A DNA stretch of 64,000 bases. Source: Agrocybe praecox (Eukaryota > Basidiomycota > Agaricomycetes > Agaricales > Agrocybaceae). This document shows positions 1-12,547 of this stretch, piece after piece. Positions within the stretch are counted from its first letter, which is position 1; the number at the start of each line of letters is the position of its first letter. The notes beneath the pieces are model-generated. The model saw only the letters and a list, made by a program, of their open reading frames with translations. It was not told the DNA's origin and searched no databases. Location: the NCBI GenBank assembly GCA_964017145.1, contig OZ024844.1:2728001-2792000 (forward strand), written 5' to 3'. Made by a program: the position numbers and the translations under genes.

Positions 1-506
<506 letters not shown>

Positions 507-739
507 ATTGTTCAGAGAAAAGGGTGATTGTTGTAGGTGAAAGAATCAAGCTGAGCGATATAAGTATAACGGCAAGAGGCAACACAGCAAGACACGCGCA
601 GTCCTCAAGTGACTCGCAGTGTACTAACAACTATCAACAAACACTGGTATTTCGTGTTTTTGGTAATCTCTCTTCATTTGACTCATTATGATATATTCGG
701 GGTATATACGGTAACACATAAATAGTAGTATGACACAGT

Positions 740-2835
740 TCAGCCTAACAGGTTTGCTCTCGCATCTCGCGCGCCCATTGAGGCTGCCATCCCCATCGCC
801 ATTGCATTACCCATTTGGGCTCCTGCAGCCTCAGACGGCACAAACACTGCCCTCGAACCAAATGCCCTGACTCTGGAAACCTCAATACGACGAAGTTCCA
901 TTTCGCGCGCAAACTGGTCGACTACTGCACCGTCAGCTTGGGCCTTGATACGGGTTGCCTGTGCCTCCGCTTCGGCAGCCATACGAGTCGCTTCCGCTTG
1001 CGCCTCTGCTTCAATTCTCAATCTCTGAGCTTGGGCTTTAGCAGCGGCGATGACTCGATAGGCGTCAGCATCTGCCTGCGTGTTCTCCGCTTGTGCCTTG
1101 ATTTTCGCTACCGAAAGGGCACCCTCTTCTTGCTTCACTTTGTTGCTATTTTCTCGGTCGACATTCTGCAAGAACACATTAGCATATCTGATCATTCAGG
1201 ATAGATGAAGTTTCACTTACAGCTGCTTCAACTTGAGCCTGCAAAGCACGAGCTGGATAGAATTGAAAGATTGAGTCAAAATTTGCACTATCAATGAAAT
1301 GAAGGTGGCTGACTTGTAAGTTTATCCATCGTGGCAGCTATCTCTCCCTTGAACTGGCGATCGATAACTGCTAGATCTTTCAGAATGATGCCGTATTCAA
1401 GAGCAGCTTCATGCATGTCATCCATAGCACGAGTTCGAAGAGCATCCAAAAACGCCGAAGATGGGTCAGAACCATCCTCCATGTTATCCGGTCCCAACGA
1501 TCGCTGTTTAACCATGGACGAATAGTCCAAATGGGCGACGATCTGCGTCAGAATTGATTGCGTCTTGTCACGCAAGGCGTCGTAGGGTGTGTTGTAACCA
1601 TGCGTAGTCAGTTTGAGTGGCTCAGTTAACTGCCACTTTAGATAGATAGTCAAGCTAACGGGTACTTGATCCCGGGTAAAGCTGAAATACGGTGTCATTC
1701 TTGTCAGCGCCGTGCAAGGCATCATAAAACGATTAAAGCTTACATATCCTTGGTCGGCATCTCCAATTGGTTCTCTCCCAACGTGTATAAACCACGAAGG
1801 GTGACACTCGGGTTGGTAATGACTGACTGACCAGCCCCGAGCAGTTCTAGGTCATCTCCGCGCTGTAGGATAGCACAGTTACTAGCTGGGATGTTCAAGC
1901 TGTTACCAGTAAAAAGAGTTACATCTATCGGTCATTCAGAGGACATTTTTGCTTACAAGGTGGCCACAACATATTCCTTCTCTTTACCATGGCCAACTTT
2001 GCTGTTCATCTTCACCTCATGAGTGGACCCGAGAACGACACCTGTTAGTTTATCCTTTATGATGGTGGGCAGATGAGTCTGATCGACGATAGAGAGAACG
2101 TCGTATGTTCCCTCAATTGCAAAGGCCACGAATCCGGAGTTCTTGATCACAAAAATATGGTTCTGTGGGTCGGAAACAACTGCGGCTTGGTTCTGGGATA
2201 CTTGCACTACAGTTAGACCCTGGAAGTCGATCACAGTATCGGACACTATAAGTTAACATATTAGCTCCAGAGATGTGGGGTAAAAGTTAATTTAAAAATA
2301 CTAACAGCCTTGCGTGCCGCACCAAGAACGTGCCCACCAGTTGCGCAGGGGAAATGCGGGGTAACGTCCTGGTCTCGTCAAAACTTTGGGAGAGCCACTG
2401 TTGGATAAATCAATGTTTGTTCTGGCCAATAAAGGACCTTAAGAAATCTCATTTACCCATGATTTATAAGTCCTAGTTGACCTGGCACAACTTCTTGGCC
2501 TGTCCAATTTGTCGGTTTCTTCTTTGACAAGACTCTCATTCTTCCAGACTGGATGAAACTTCAGCATCGAGTAAAGCGAACAAAAACAGAACTCAATTTA
2601 CCTCTCGTAATTGGCGGTCGAGCTTCTCCAGAGCAGCAATGACACCATCTTTACCTATCGGGATAAAGAAAGGTCGTTCTTCAACAGTGTAATCTACTGT
2701 CGTGAATTCATTCAAGCGCGACTTGTCGATGGGTGCATGGCGAGTGCGATGGGAAGAGTCATCGTGACCAAGTTTCAAGTTGTAGGGTGGTTCTGGACCA
2801 GTGACGGTACTGTTCTCGCCAAATTGTGAGGTCAT
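740..2835 (-). CDS. SPFH/band-7 domain membrane-scaffold protein
   Basis: Eight exons (2835-2602, 2548-2457, 2397-2306, 2245-1957, 1899-1744, 1681-1314, 1252-1221, 1165-740) give about 562 residues. The N-terminal ~80 residues are polar and unassigned. Exons 2-5 hold a stretch with GQEVVPGQLGLI and RRG-like band-7 features. Exon 6 has the classic SPFH core (FTRDQVPVSLTIYLKWQL ... YNTPYDALRDKTQ). The last exons form a long Ala/Glu/Gln coiled coil (KIKAQAENTQADADAYRV, repeated AEA units) typical of stomatin, flotillin and prohibitin relatives. The family builds oligomeric scaffolds at membranes. No clear signal peptide or long membrane span was seen. It is not close enough to prohibitin or flotillin to name. 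The splice at 1956-1900 was chosen because it gives a normal 57-nt intron. The domain call is firm, the cellular role is not. Confidence 0.85.
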
Positions 2836-3730
2836 ATATGCAAGGAGATTAAGAAAGGACTAAGTGTGTAGGATGCAATATTTATGTATTTTCCCTTGAG
2901 CTAAGACCTTTATATATGTGTGTATCCATTGACACAGCCCGTCTGCATTGTCCCGGTGAACAGCTATTTACGGGTATGGGTACATTCATTACACTGCTTT
3001 TTCCAAGTAGATGTTAAATAGTCTCATTGTGCTAGCACGTATGACCCATGGACGGACCTAGAGACTGTAAAGTTGCCACTGCCGACAAGGAAGGGTAGAT
3101 GCCTGTCATGGTAGAGGGACACAAGTACACAGGTAGTCGTCTCAACAAAACAAGTATACACGAAACAGATCTTACTTTGGCATTGATGCCGCTATATCCA
3201 GATAGTAATGCAAATACAATTTATAATATACATATTGTTGATACACTAGGTGACCGACGCCATCCATGAGGGTAATTACCAGGATGATCGGCCAAAGAGT
3301 GCAGCATTTAATCTAAGGCATTAAAGATGAAAGACCAACGAAAATACTAGCTGGACTAACATGTGGTATAAAAAATGCCCATGTAGTTGTTAAAAGATGA
3401 CCGTCGAAATGCTCGCTTCAAGATATTTCATTGCTACTTGAGGGCCGGTCATTGTATGTTTCCCAGCGTGCTATTACTAACCTCTTATGTCACTTGAACG
3501 TGTCGTCTCCCACGAGTCCTCAATACTGTTTATAACCTTCTGCAAATCTAATGGCCGGACAAATTCTACACGATGACGCGATTCAGACTGTTCAGCTGTT
3601 TTCTAGCATTTGTCATTTCTTTCTATTGCGCGATCAATGGCGGTCCGAGTTGGTTTCCAGATATATTTAAAGTCCCAATTTCTTGTGATCATCGATTCCC
3701 TTTGCTATCTCTTTCTTATCTTGCACCAAA
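2836..3730. promoter_or_regulatory. divergent intergenic region, SPFH gene (-) and aldo-keto reductase (+)
   Basis: About 0.9 kb between two divergent start codons, so it should hold both promoters. It is AT-rich with scattered stops on all frames. No convincing coding exon, repeat or binding-site cluster was recognised. Confidence 0.5.
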
Positions 3731-4716
3731 ATGCCAAAGACATTCACCCTCAACACTGGCGCTACTATTCCTTGGCTAGGTTTCGGTACTGGAACTGCTC
3801 TCTACGGAAAGGATGCCACCAATCTAGTCCGTCTCGCCCTCGCCAATAATATCACACATCTCGATGGAGCTCAGATGTACAATAACGAGGACACCCTGGG
3901 ATTGGGTATCAAAGAATCCGGCAAATCTCGCTCGGAGCTGTTTGTCACCACCAAGCTCAAGAATCTTGCCCCAGGCGAGACTGTCAAAGAATCGCTACAG
4001 AAATCCTTGTCTAAGCTAGGCTTGAACTATGTTGATCTTTTCTTGATCCACGACCCATCTCCCTCAACCAAAGAAGGAAAATTGGCTGAATGGTGGGCCG
4101 GGATGGAAGAGGTCTACCGCGATGGTTTAACTAAAGCTATCGGTGTCTCCAACTTCAGAGTTGAAGACCTGCAAGTCGTACTGGAGACTGGTACCGTCGT
4201 TCCCGCGGTCAACCAAGTAGGTCTCAGTCTCTGAGTTTCGGCTATTCAGCGACTGATCAAATACATTTCTAGATCGAACTTCATCCTTACGTCTGGAAAG
4301 CTGCTGAGCCGATCGTCAAGTTGTCCCAGTCCAAAGGCATTACTATCGAATCCTACGGCGGTCAGACGCCTCTCGTTCGCGTTCAAGGAGGTCCTTTAGA
4401 TACCACTCTTGCCTCGATCAAAGAACGCCTTGAGAAGACATACGGTAAACCCGTTACGACAGGCCAAGTTTTGAGCAAGTGGCTGTTGCAGAGAGACATC
4501 GTCGTCGTTACGTGAGTGCAAAATCATCGCTTACCTTGACTACTCGCTGATAGCATACCCGGCTCTAGCACTTCTTCCAAAGTGGAGCGTATCAGAGAAT
4601 TTTTAGAAACTGAAAACGTCCCCGACCTAACTGCAGAAGAGATCCAAGCCATCGATACAGAAGGCTCGAAATTACACAAGAGAGCTTACATGCGCCATAT
4701 TTTTGGCGAGGCTTGA
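3731..4716 (+). CDS. aldo-keto reductase
   Basis: NAD(P)H-dependent carbonyl reductase of the AKR superfamily, probably cytosolic. Three exons, 3731-4216, 4273-4511 and 4569-4716, give 290 residues, the usual length for a fungal AKR. The N-terminal LGFGTGTALYG and the catalytic tetrad are visible: D45 and Y50 in DGAQMYNNED, K75 in VTTKLK, H107 in DLFLIHD. The barrel motifs AIGVSNF and VNQIELHPYVW follow, the second being split by intron 1. The C-terminal part has TSSKVERIREFL, matching the cofactor-binding region. There is no secretion signal. The substrate cannot be told from sequence; similar fungal enzymes reduce aldehydes, sugars or ketones. The start is the first ATG that precedes the family's TLNTGATIPWLGFG block. 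Confidence 0.93.
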
Positions 4717-5007
4717 CTTGTCATGTTCAGTGTTTAGCAGCACTGTTCATACAAGAATTGGCTGTGTTAAAAACCTTAATAACTTATCAAATAAATGTGT
4801 GTATCTATTTTAGCAAATACAGTTCAATTAGAAAATCCGATTGTTCGGCTTTTTAAACTCTTGACAGTTGATCCTCATCAATACCGTTGCTAGAACACGA
4901 ACTGCCTCTCTCATCATGTTGCGAGCCAGAGTAAAGAACGTAAATAAGCGCTCGTCACATACTTAAGTTGATGACATTGACGGTTGCCAAAATGCCTAAC
5001 ACCCACT

Positions 5008-6250
5008 ATGTCGCTCCTTCTCCTTCTAGTTGCTCAGATTTATGTGGTGCAGGCCAATATTGAGTGCAGTCTCAAATCCTATTCATGGGTAAGCCTTTCT
5101 TTATACCTCCCAGCCTTCCTCTAATACTCTCTTTGTTCTCTAGGCCTACAACGCTAACAACGTGTCTCCCTGCGACGTTGCTTGGGCTTTAATCAAGGAA
5201 TGCGACTCGGCTTGTAATTTCACATCCACTTTCCCTTTGCCATGCCATACTGAAATGATTTGATTCTCCTTGAAATCGGTCCTTGCAGTGGGCGACATGT
5301 CACCACTTCCCAACTGGCCAGACCGCGATGGATTCTACAATATCACTAACATGATGCACACCAAATGTCTATGCAACACTATAACCTATTCCCTCATCAG
5401 TGCATGCAGCCAATGTCAGGGTCAGAGTTATTCGTAGTAAGTTGACTCCTTAGAAGTTGGGAGTGAGGTTAATGGTTGTAGTTGGTCAGATTGGACATAT
5501 GAGTGTGGTGGCCAGGGCATCTTATACCAGTAAGTTTTCTTCTCTTTGCCTTCGATTATGTCCGTATAGTGCAGCCCTCTGATAGAGTTCATAGATATAG
5601 TGAACCTATACCCCCAGGGCTTGATGTCCCGGCGTGGGCTTACATGGATGTCACGGTATGTAATAACTGGAATCTCTGAGTAAATAAATAGTAAAGCTCA
5701 ACTCGACCGTCGACGTACCCTTTCAGACTGTGGATTACTTCAACGCATCGGCGGCTTTCCGCAATGCAAGTGGTTCGTGAAGCCTGTTTTCCCGGATTTC
5801 CTTGTATCCTAACAAGAAAATTCTTCAGCAACCCGGTTGTTAGCGGCTGGTGATTCATCGACATCAGTGGTTCAATCACAGTCCTTTGCGACCCCCGCAC
5901 CTTTACCTCCGACAAATTCTACGTCGAATACGCCTATCTACAATATAACCAACACCAATGTCAACAACGTCACTATGCCCGACTCAAGTAAGGGGGACTC
6001 TTCGAAAATAGACATACCCACCTTGATCGGGGCTATCACTGGCTCGATTAGCGGGTTGGTGGTACTGACGCTGGCGGTACTAAAGTATCGTGATTTCCGA
6101 CGAAATCAAGCCCGGAAAGCCCAAATGTCGGACACGGAGAAATATGAACTGGTCGGAAAAGCTGACGAGGAGGAGGAGGATGACCTCGATATTGAACTTG
6201 ACAGTGAACACGGAGCTGCAATAGTTAAGCACGCTAAAACTGAACACTAG
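5008..6250 (+). CDS. eight-Cys ectodomain, single-TM protein, paralogue A
   Basis: First of four tandem paralogues. Exons 5008-5088, 5144-5213, 5289-5436, 5482-5529, 5601-5655, 5727-5772 and 5829-6250 give 289 residues. A signal peptide (MSLLLLLVAQIYVVQA) leads an ectodomain with eight cysteines spaced C-x16-C-x9-C-x29-C-x-C-x10-C-x2-C-x14-C. It contains the family blocks CLCNTITYSLISAC and PIPPGLDVPAWAYMDV, then an N-glycosylation-rich Ser/Thr linker, one membrane span near residues 215-240, and a cytoplasmic tail starting with basic residues. Unlike B-D, this tail is strongly acidic (a run of Glu/Asp after GKADEEEEDD). Exon phases 0,1,2,2,0,1 are the same as in B and C. Function is unknown; the layout resembles a surface sensor or adhesion protein. 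Confidence 0.85.
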
Positions 6251-6498
6251 CTCGCTTTCCTCCTGGGTTGTGATTTCTCCGTCCTCCTTCCCTTCTTTTT
6301 GCTGTATAGTTAGTGCACGATTGTGGAGGCATGAAAGCTTCTTTTTTAATAATCGTTATACCCTGGTGACCTTCGTCTTATTCGCTGGTGCTTGGTACCT
6401 TTATCAGCATGTACATCATCCTCATAATCGAAGGCGAGTAACAGTATTAATATCAATGAGGATGAAGGTACCTTCTCTGATGAATCCACATGCATGCA

Positions 6499-6655
6499 TG
6501 AATTTCTGATGATACCTGCTCTTACACTGCCCGAGCACCAACATTTGATGATGAGAAACTGTCATATTCCGGGATAGTTTGCCATTGAGGTTCCTGGTAT
6601 TGGTGAATGGGAACTACTGGATAAAATAGCAGTTATGGATTCTCGCCGCGTAAAA
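6499..6655 (+). repeat. direct repeat, copy 1
   Basis: About 157 bp, from TGAATTTCTGATGATACC to CTCGCCGCGTAAAA. It matches copy 2 at 7704-7858 with roughly 85-90% identity by eye and one 2-nt indel. Flanking sequence is unrelated. Read in the frame of copy 2 it has a TAG stop where copy 2 has TGG. No PBS or polypurine tract was seen, so an LTR is not supported. Confidence 0.85.
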
Positions 6656-7703
6656 CCTTCTCCACTCTGCATCAGGAATTCAAACCCAGATTCTCAGGTC
6701 TGTCTATCGACAATTTGCTTCGCAAACCTCATAGACAGAGCTGTTACAGGTCTAATTCACAAGTACTCTATTGGCATTGGGAACCAATTGGAAACCCTTG
6801 CACATAGTCGACCAAATCAACAGCAGCGAATAGTACCCCAGATATCTGGAGGGTCCGCCGACGTGACCGTTGACGGACAGAGGCAACCTCTGGCTGAGTC
6901 CGCCAATGTTCCTCTGGAATTCTTGTTCCCAACTTCTACACCCCTCGAATCCTGGCCAGGCTGGCCTTAGGAAATGCGGGGCTTGACCCAAAAGGTCGTG
7001 ATAGCCGAGTCCAGGGGTGAACTGCCCATTCACGGAGCAAGTCTTCCGGGCGTAACAGTCAATGAAGCGCAAGTCCTGGAAAGTCTGTTACTTGATTTTG
7101 GCTATTTATCCCTTCAAATACTGACGGTATCGACTTTTGTTAGTTATTGGTCGAGCTCAGATCGAGAACTTCTTGCGTACAGGGGTGGCCAGTGCGATCA
7201 ATTATCACATTCGTCGATTTTGTTTGTCATACGCAGAGTTTTTGCCTGAAGCCTCCTACACAAGCCTCCCTTTGTCCCTGGAGATCCATCGCTTGGATTC
7301 ACTTAGTTATGTTTGTCGATTTCACAGATCTTCAAGTTATTGGGAGCCTTTGGCTCGACCTTCTCTCATTCAATTACCTTCCCCAACACTCAAATTAGTA
7401 ATTTGTGGGTGTGATCTTCCGGAGGTTCTTCTTGAATTTTTTTTTGGTTAAGACCTGGTCAACGCGTATGCCCCCCAAACATACGTGCAACTTGGATTCC
7501 AGAAATTTGACTTTTGACCCAGTGGTCAGATCATTCATTTGCAATGGATTTTTACACGACACGAAATTGATGTATTTCGGGTCAATTATGGGACACAATA
7601 CTATGAGCGGAGACTACGGGTAGTACAGTGTCAAGAAATAATCCGACGTCTGAAAGAAGGAAAGAACGAACTTGAAGGGAAGAAGGGGTCGTAGATGATT
7701 AAT

Positions 7704-7858
7704 TGAATTTCTGATGATACCTACTTGCACTGCCTGAACACAAACATTTGATGATGAAAAACTGGCATATTCCGGGATGGTTTGGTATCGAGGTTCCTGG
7801 TATCGGTGAGTGGGAATTACTGGATAAAATAGCAGTTATAGATTCTCGCCGCGTAAAA
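7704..7858 (+). repeat. direct repeat, copy 2, with a 58-codon open frame
   Basis: Second copy of the 155-bp repeat. From the ATG at 7751 an open frame of 58 codons runs to 7927. Its first 36 codons lie in the repeat and read HIPGWFGIEVPGIGEW followed by ELLDKIAVIDSRRVK. In copy 1 this frame is broken. Of about ten differences in the shared coding stretch, half are silent and half change the residue, so selection on a protein is not shown. No family was recognised. Confidence 0.7.
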
Positions 7859-8865
7859 GCATTATCCAACTTTGTTCTTTTTCTACTAAGTAGATGTACA
7901 AAATTGCAATCTTTGATATCAGCTTGATAGCATTCAGTCTCCGATTGTAATCCGAATCATCGACAAACTCGGAGCAATCGAAGTTGACCTGACCCAATCT
8001 GCATCCTTTTACTGATTCTCTTCACACTTGCTTTACACGTACTTCTCAACTCTAATGCATTGTGACTTAGCATGCATGCCATCCCGGCTTATTTGAATAT
8101 TTTGTGATTCTTTCAGGGGAAACTGGTGAATGTGAGACCGAGGTATCTCCCTCGAGTCTGCAAACGTAATCTCGGACTATGGCACCAGATGGCACCATGC
8201 GCATTTCGACAGAAAATTGATTAACGGAACGGCGCGACCTTTTGGATTTATTTTCATCTGACATGCGTCGGCTGTTTTCAGGTACTTGGACATGACATGG
8301 GCCTGGCGGACTTGTTCAGAGCACACCAATCCAAGCGTTTCCCACCGACAGGAACCTCTTGTCAGTTTCGGACCTGTCCTTCAAAATTGCAGCGAGGCCT
8401 AACCCATGCAACTTCTTGCTATATTATAAATACTGTTAGGTGTTCTTCGTGTTGTATCATTCATTCCGGAGGTTATACCAGCCCGGTATACACCTTGTAC
8501 GTGGAGAATCCCTTCTATTCACAACGCAAGTCCGCATAATTTACCCTTTGATCAGTTTCGGTGACAGACCATCATCCTTCCGCCTCTCACTGTACTGCCA
8601 ACCGTGGGATGGGTTGGCTGGAACTCATGCTACGGTATTTTTCACTGACGGGCATCAGCAGTTTGCGCTGATAGCGTACCTCGATCAAAAATTATCAGTC
8701 CAGATCCTTCATATGTTAAGGAACAGCTGCCACGCACGCATACCTCGGACTGGATTAATCCATCACATCTAAATTCCCTGTCTTGTTCTCTCAACGATAT
8801 AATGCATAAACAACCCGAGAAGAACAAGCCTTCCCCTCGGCTAGGTCCATTCCCCCCACTAGAAG

Positions 8866-10220
8866 ATGCTGTGGCTGCTCCTATCACTCCTTACCGGTTT
8901 CGCTGCTCGTCCTGTATTTGGTCAATCGGACGTATCTTGTCTTCCGTTCTACAACTGGGTAGGTCATTAATTTAACTTCCAGGGCGTCTGTATATAGCGT
9001 ACTGAGCGACATTTTCTTCCAGACCTCCAATTCACATAATCAAACCCCTTGCGATGTTGCGTCTGCCCTTATATCGGTTTGCAACAACGGTCGTATGTAT
9101 TCCAATGCTAAAATGTGTGTACATTACATGCTGAGATCGCTAATTTGCCTAGCTTTCCCCGTGGATGCTCTGCCAGCTATGAGTCACTATCTTGGCCCGA
9201 CTTTGCAAACGGCGAACCCTTGCCAGTGCAACACCGTGACTTACTCATTGATGAGCGCTTGTGGTGCTTGCCAGGGCCGTACTTATCTGTCGTACGTTGC
9301 TAAGAGGCGATTTGTCGCGTCCTTTGCTTACTTGCTATAATCATATCAGGTGGAGTGTATGGTCAGCCAATTGCCCCACAGTTTCCATTAGCACGTAAGG
9401 TTTCTTGCTCCGTTGCTTCTATATTCCACTCATCGATTGGTAATTAAACAGCTATCCAGAACCCATTCCCTCTGGGATTTCAATTCCTGGATGGGCATAT
9501 CTAGACGTCGAGGTAGGAGAGGAAATGGCGAACGAAAATTTACTCGATTTTAATTTCGTTCCAACAGACAAATGACAATTTCGACCAAACGGCAGCCAAA
9601 GATAACTCCAGTAAGTACTGATTTCCATCCGTATTATGACAGAAATTAAAGTTACTTTTATAAAGATCTCACTGAATCCACCGCACTTCCTACTTCCACT
9701 ACTACCGTTCATGTTCCTAAATCGACCTCTTCGGTCCAGTTGACCTCTACTCATGTTTTTTCATCCTCTGCAGCTCCAGCCGCGTCTAGCACGACTGATT
9801 CATCCAGTGGGTCATCTCCCGAGAAAATTAGACGTGAAAATGCCATAGGTGGCGGTATTGTTGGCGGATTGTCCGGTTTATTACTCCTCACTGCCCTATT
9901 TTTCTGGTTCATCAAACGCAGGAGGCGTTTGGCAAGAAATGGTCAGCATCTGCCTTCCCCCTCCCCGAGCCCAGCGGACCCCGAAAACCCCACATGGCAT
10001 GAAGGACCGTATATGAGGCAAGCCAACCTCAATGCTGCGCCGATGTCACCTGCTGTTTCAGAGGTAAGCCACAGTTTCAAGTCCTGTAGAGTCCATCCCT
10101 GCCGAGCGCTGCTAAAAAAATTAATTGTAGAATTCTTCTCTGGCCCCGGCCCCAGCCAATCACCAAGGCGCTCCTACCGTCCTTGAAGCTGATCACTCTT
10201 CTATAGGTCTCGCAAGATGA
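8866..10220 (+). CDS. eight-Cys ectodomain, single-TM protein, paralogue B
   Basis: Second paralogue, 312 residues in eight exons: 8866-8958, 9023-9092, 9153-9291, 9350-9394, 9452-9512, 9568-9610, 9666-10063, 10131-10220. Signal peptide MLWLLLSLLTGFAARPVFG. Eight cysteines are spaced C-x15-C-x9-C-x26-C-x-C-x10-C-x2-C-x14-C. Family blocks are SHYLGPT, CQCNTVTYSLMSAC, CQGR, PIPSGISIPGWAYLDVE and NFDQTAAKD. A Ser/Thr-rich linker follows, then GGGIVGGLSGLLLLTALFFW as the membrane span, a basic stop-transfer (IKRRRR) and a Pro/Ser-rich tail with HQGAPTV near the end. Exon lengths 70, 139, 45 and 61 are the same as in paralogue C, which supports the model strongly. No enzymatic motif is visible. 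Confidence 0.88.
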
Positions 10221-10597
10221 GACGTCCACACTCTTTTGACTATAAAATATAATCAACGACCAGATCCTCTTTCAAATCTCTCCTAATAATATGTACTACA
10301 TAAAATTTATTGATTGGCAAGAGCAAGTAAAGTGTATACATAACTTGCATCTTTGTGAGCCTTTGATTAGGAACTGACCGCATGATCATTTTGAGGCTGT
10401 GCCACTGTGTGTTTTATTTTTGTTCATCAGCCGTTCTTTCCTGTATCCGGCACTTAAGGAACAGCGTCTTTTTAGCAGCGTTTAGTGCTAAGTGTGTCCA
10501 TTTCAAAATGTGAGTTTGTAACCGAACTTGGCGGGAAAACTCCCTCTCTTCTCTTCTTGCATCTTCCCGACTCCCGTGTTCAGCAACGGCATTCCTA
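10221..10597. promoter_or_regulatory. intergenic region upstream of paralogue C
   Basis: 377 bp between the stop of B and the start of C, both on the + strand. It must carry the B terminator and the C promoter. Nothing else was recognised. Confidence 0.45.
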
Positions 10598-11972
10598 ATG
10601 TTGAGGCTTTTCCACGCTGTAGTTCTCGGTTTGCTGCCTTATCTCGTGGCTGCACAGAATACGAGTGCTACACCCGCAGTCTGTTTACCAGGCTTTGATT
10701 GGGTACGTTGATAAAATATCTTCATAACTATTTACTTGAGAAGTTTTGACCCATTGACTTGCAGAGTTTCAATTCGCTTGGTCAAAGCCCGTGTACGATA
10801 GCGTCTATCCTTGCAGGGGCATGCACGGGAACAAGTGATTGAAAAAATGATTCATAACGGTTTTTATGTCACTAATTCTGACTTTCCAGACTTCACTGTG
10901 GGAGCATTACCTCCAGGATTCGCTTACACTGCGCCTGTAGGACCTCAGGCGACTAGCTGCAGATGTAGCACTGTTTATTTTTCACTTCTGAGTGCTTGCT
11001 CTGTATGTCAAGATCGCAATGTTCCCAGGTATGCCTCGACACAAACGTTCAATTAAATGTCATTTTTTTGATGGTATTGGTGATCATAGATGGTCAACGT
11101 ACAAAGTCAATTGCCCCGCTGTCTTTGACGGAACGTAAGATGATACGATGTGGGTCAACTTGTTGCGTTGTGTTCTGACTTGAGAACTTCGCAGCTTTAT
11201 GCAGCCTATCCCAGCTGACACGAGGGTACCCAATTATGCCTACCTAGATGTTACGGTACGTACGTTGATTTCTCGTCCGCTTCAGGAGATCTAACCGTAT
11301 GATTACAGATACAAGACACGTTCAACGCCACACAAGCCCAGGCAATAGGTAGGAGCTCACTCGTACTTTTATACATCGGATCAGGTGTTCTGAACACAAT
11401 TTCGCTGTTTCTAGGTGGGCCGGAATCAACCAGTATTCCTTCGCCTACAATTACTGGGTCGACTTCCAGCAACCCGACGAACAGCAATAGCAATGCGGCA
11501 GGTGCCAATAATACTGGGGGCGCAAAGAAATCCCATGCTGGGGCTATCGCTGGAGGTGTGGTGGGTGGTCTAGTGGGCCTCATAGTAATCGCTCTTGTTA
11601 TCTTTTGGATTATGCACCGAAGAAGAAGGCCAACACCTCCATCGTCGACCTTCGACCATACTCATATGATGGCCCCACGGCCAATGACCGAATCTTCGTC
11701 AGTTTACCCTTCAACCCCAGCACCTAAGGTTTATGTGAGATTAACTTCGCCCTTTTTATAATATTTTTCCCTTGCTCATTCTAAATCAACGCGTGCCTCT
11801 ACAGGATCCGAACGACCCCACCACCTATCCATCTTATACTGGCCTTCACACTCCATCTCCAGATCCCATGCAACAACACGCTTACATTAGCCCTAGTTTC
11901 ACTGGTACAAGCGGACAGACGGGATATCCTCAACCAGCAAGACCAACATACACGGGCGCACCAGAAATTTGA
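10598..11972 (+). CDS. eight-Cys ectodomain, single-TM protein, paralogue C
   Basis: Third paralogue, 315 residues in eight exons: 10598-10702, 10765-10834, 10890-11028, 11090-11134, 11195-11255, 11309-11348, 11415-11734, 11805-11972. Signal peptide MLRLFHAVVLGLLPYLVAA. Cysteine spacing is C-x15-C-x9-C-x26-C-x-C-x10-C-x2-C-x14-C. Blocks are CRCSTVYFSLLSAC, PIPADTRVPNYAYLDVT and FNATQAQA. The linker is Ser/Asn/Gly-rich, with the span AGAIAGGVVGGLVGLIVIAL and onwards, then MHRRRRP. The tail is rich in Pro, Tyr, Ser and Thr and ends TYTGAPEI, nearly the same as the end of paralogue D. That shared end suggests a conserved binding site in the cytoplasm (inference). Confidence 0.88.
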
Positions 11973-12547
11973 ACCCTCTTACGAATGACGACTAAATCTT
12001 AATGACTCGACAAAGATATCAAATGTTTTAGTATATGTAATAATTATGTTTGAATAAGGGTTGGCAATACGATACTTGCTTTCGAATGAGTGTCGCGATT
12101 GACGTCCAAAATTGAATTTTACATGATTTCTGAAGACCGTTTTGGTATCATCTCTGTCAGACGCGATGATATGCATTGATTTCTGTAATTTCAAATTGAC
12201 CATATATTGGGAGTGTATACTATATAGTACTACTAGTAAACTTATCGACTTTCTTTTGTCACAGTACATCCTTCAGTACATACTAAGTATTGGTTTCACC
12301 TTAGAACTCTTGGCGAGTATTTCAAGGGGTCATAAGCCGTGGGTGTCATGGAATACTACTGATCGACCCGTATATAGCGGATTTAGAAATATCCATCAAG
12401 CTCGGGTGATTGTCCAACCAGAGCCAGCTGAAATCTCGTCATCTGAACTTCATCAACAAACCTGTGCAGGGACCGAATTACACTAATGTATATGTACCGG
12501 CAGATGGGACTCGGCGTATGAGGGGATACTGCTTGGAATTTACCACC
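11973..12547. promoter_or_regulatory. intergenic region upstream of paralogue D
   Basis: 575 bp with no supported gene. A TATATAG run at 12371-12377 lies about 175 bp before the D start and could be part of its promoter. Otherwise nothing was recognised. Confidence 0.4.

Larger units (their letters stand above)
6251..8865. other. 2.6-kb gap inside the paralogue cluster, no gene recognised
   Basis: No spliced or unspliced coding model with family similarity was found on either strand. The only structure seen is an imperfect direct repeat of about 155 bp (6499-6655 and 7704-7858). Stops are frequent in all frames. The right end must include the promoter of paralogue B. The gap could be the site of a lost fifth family member, but no cysteine-block remnant was found to support that. 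Confidence 0.6.

Noticed and set aside
6499..7858. LTR retrotransposon with 155-bp terminal repeats
   Set aside because: No TG..CA ends, primer-binding site, polypurine tract or pol fragment was seen between the copies, and the copies are about 10-15% diverged.
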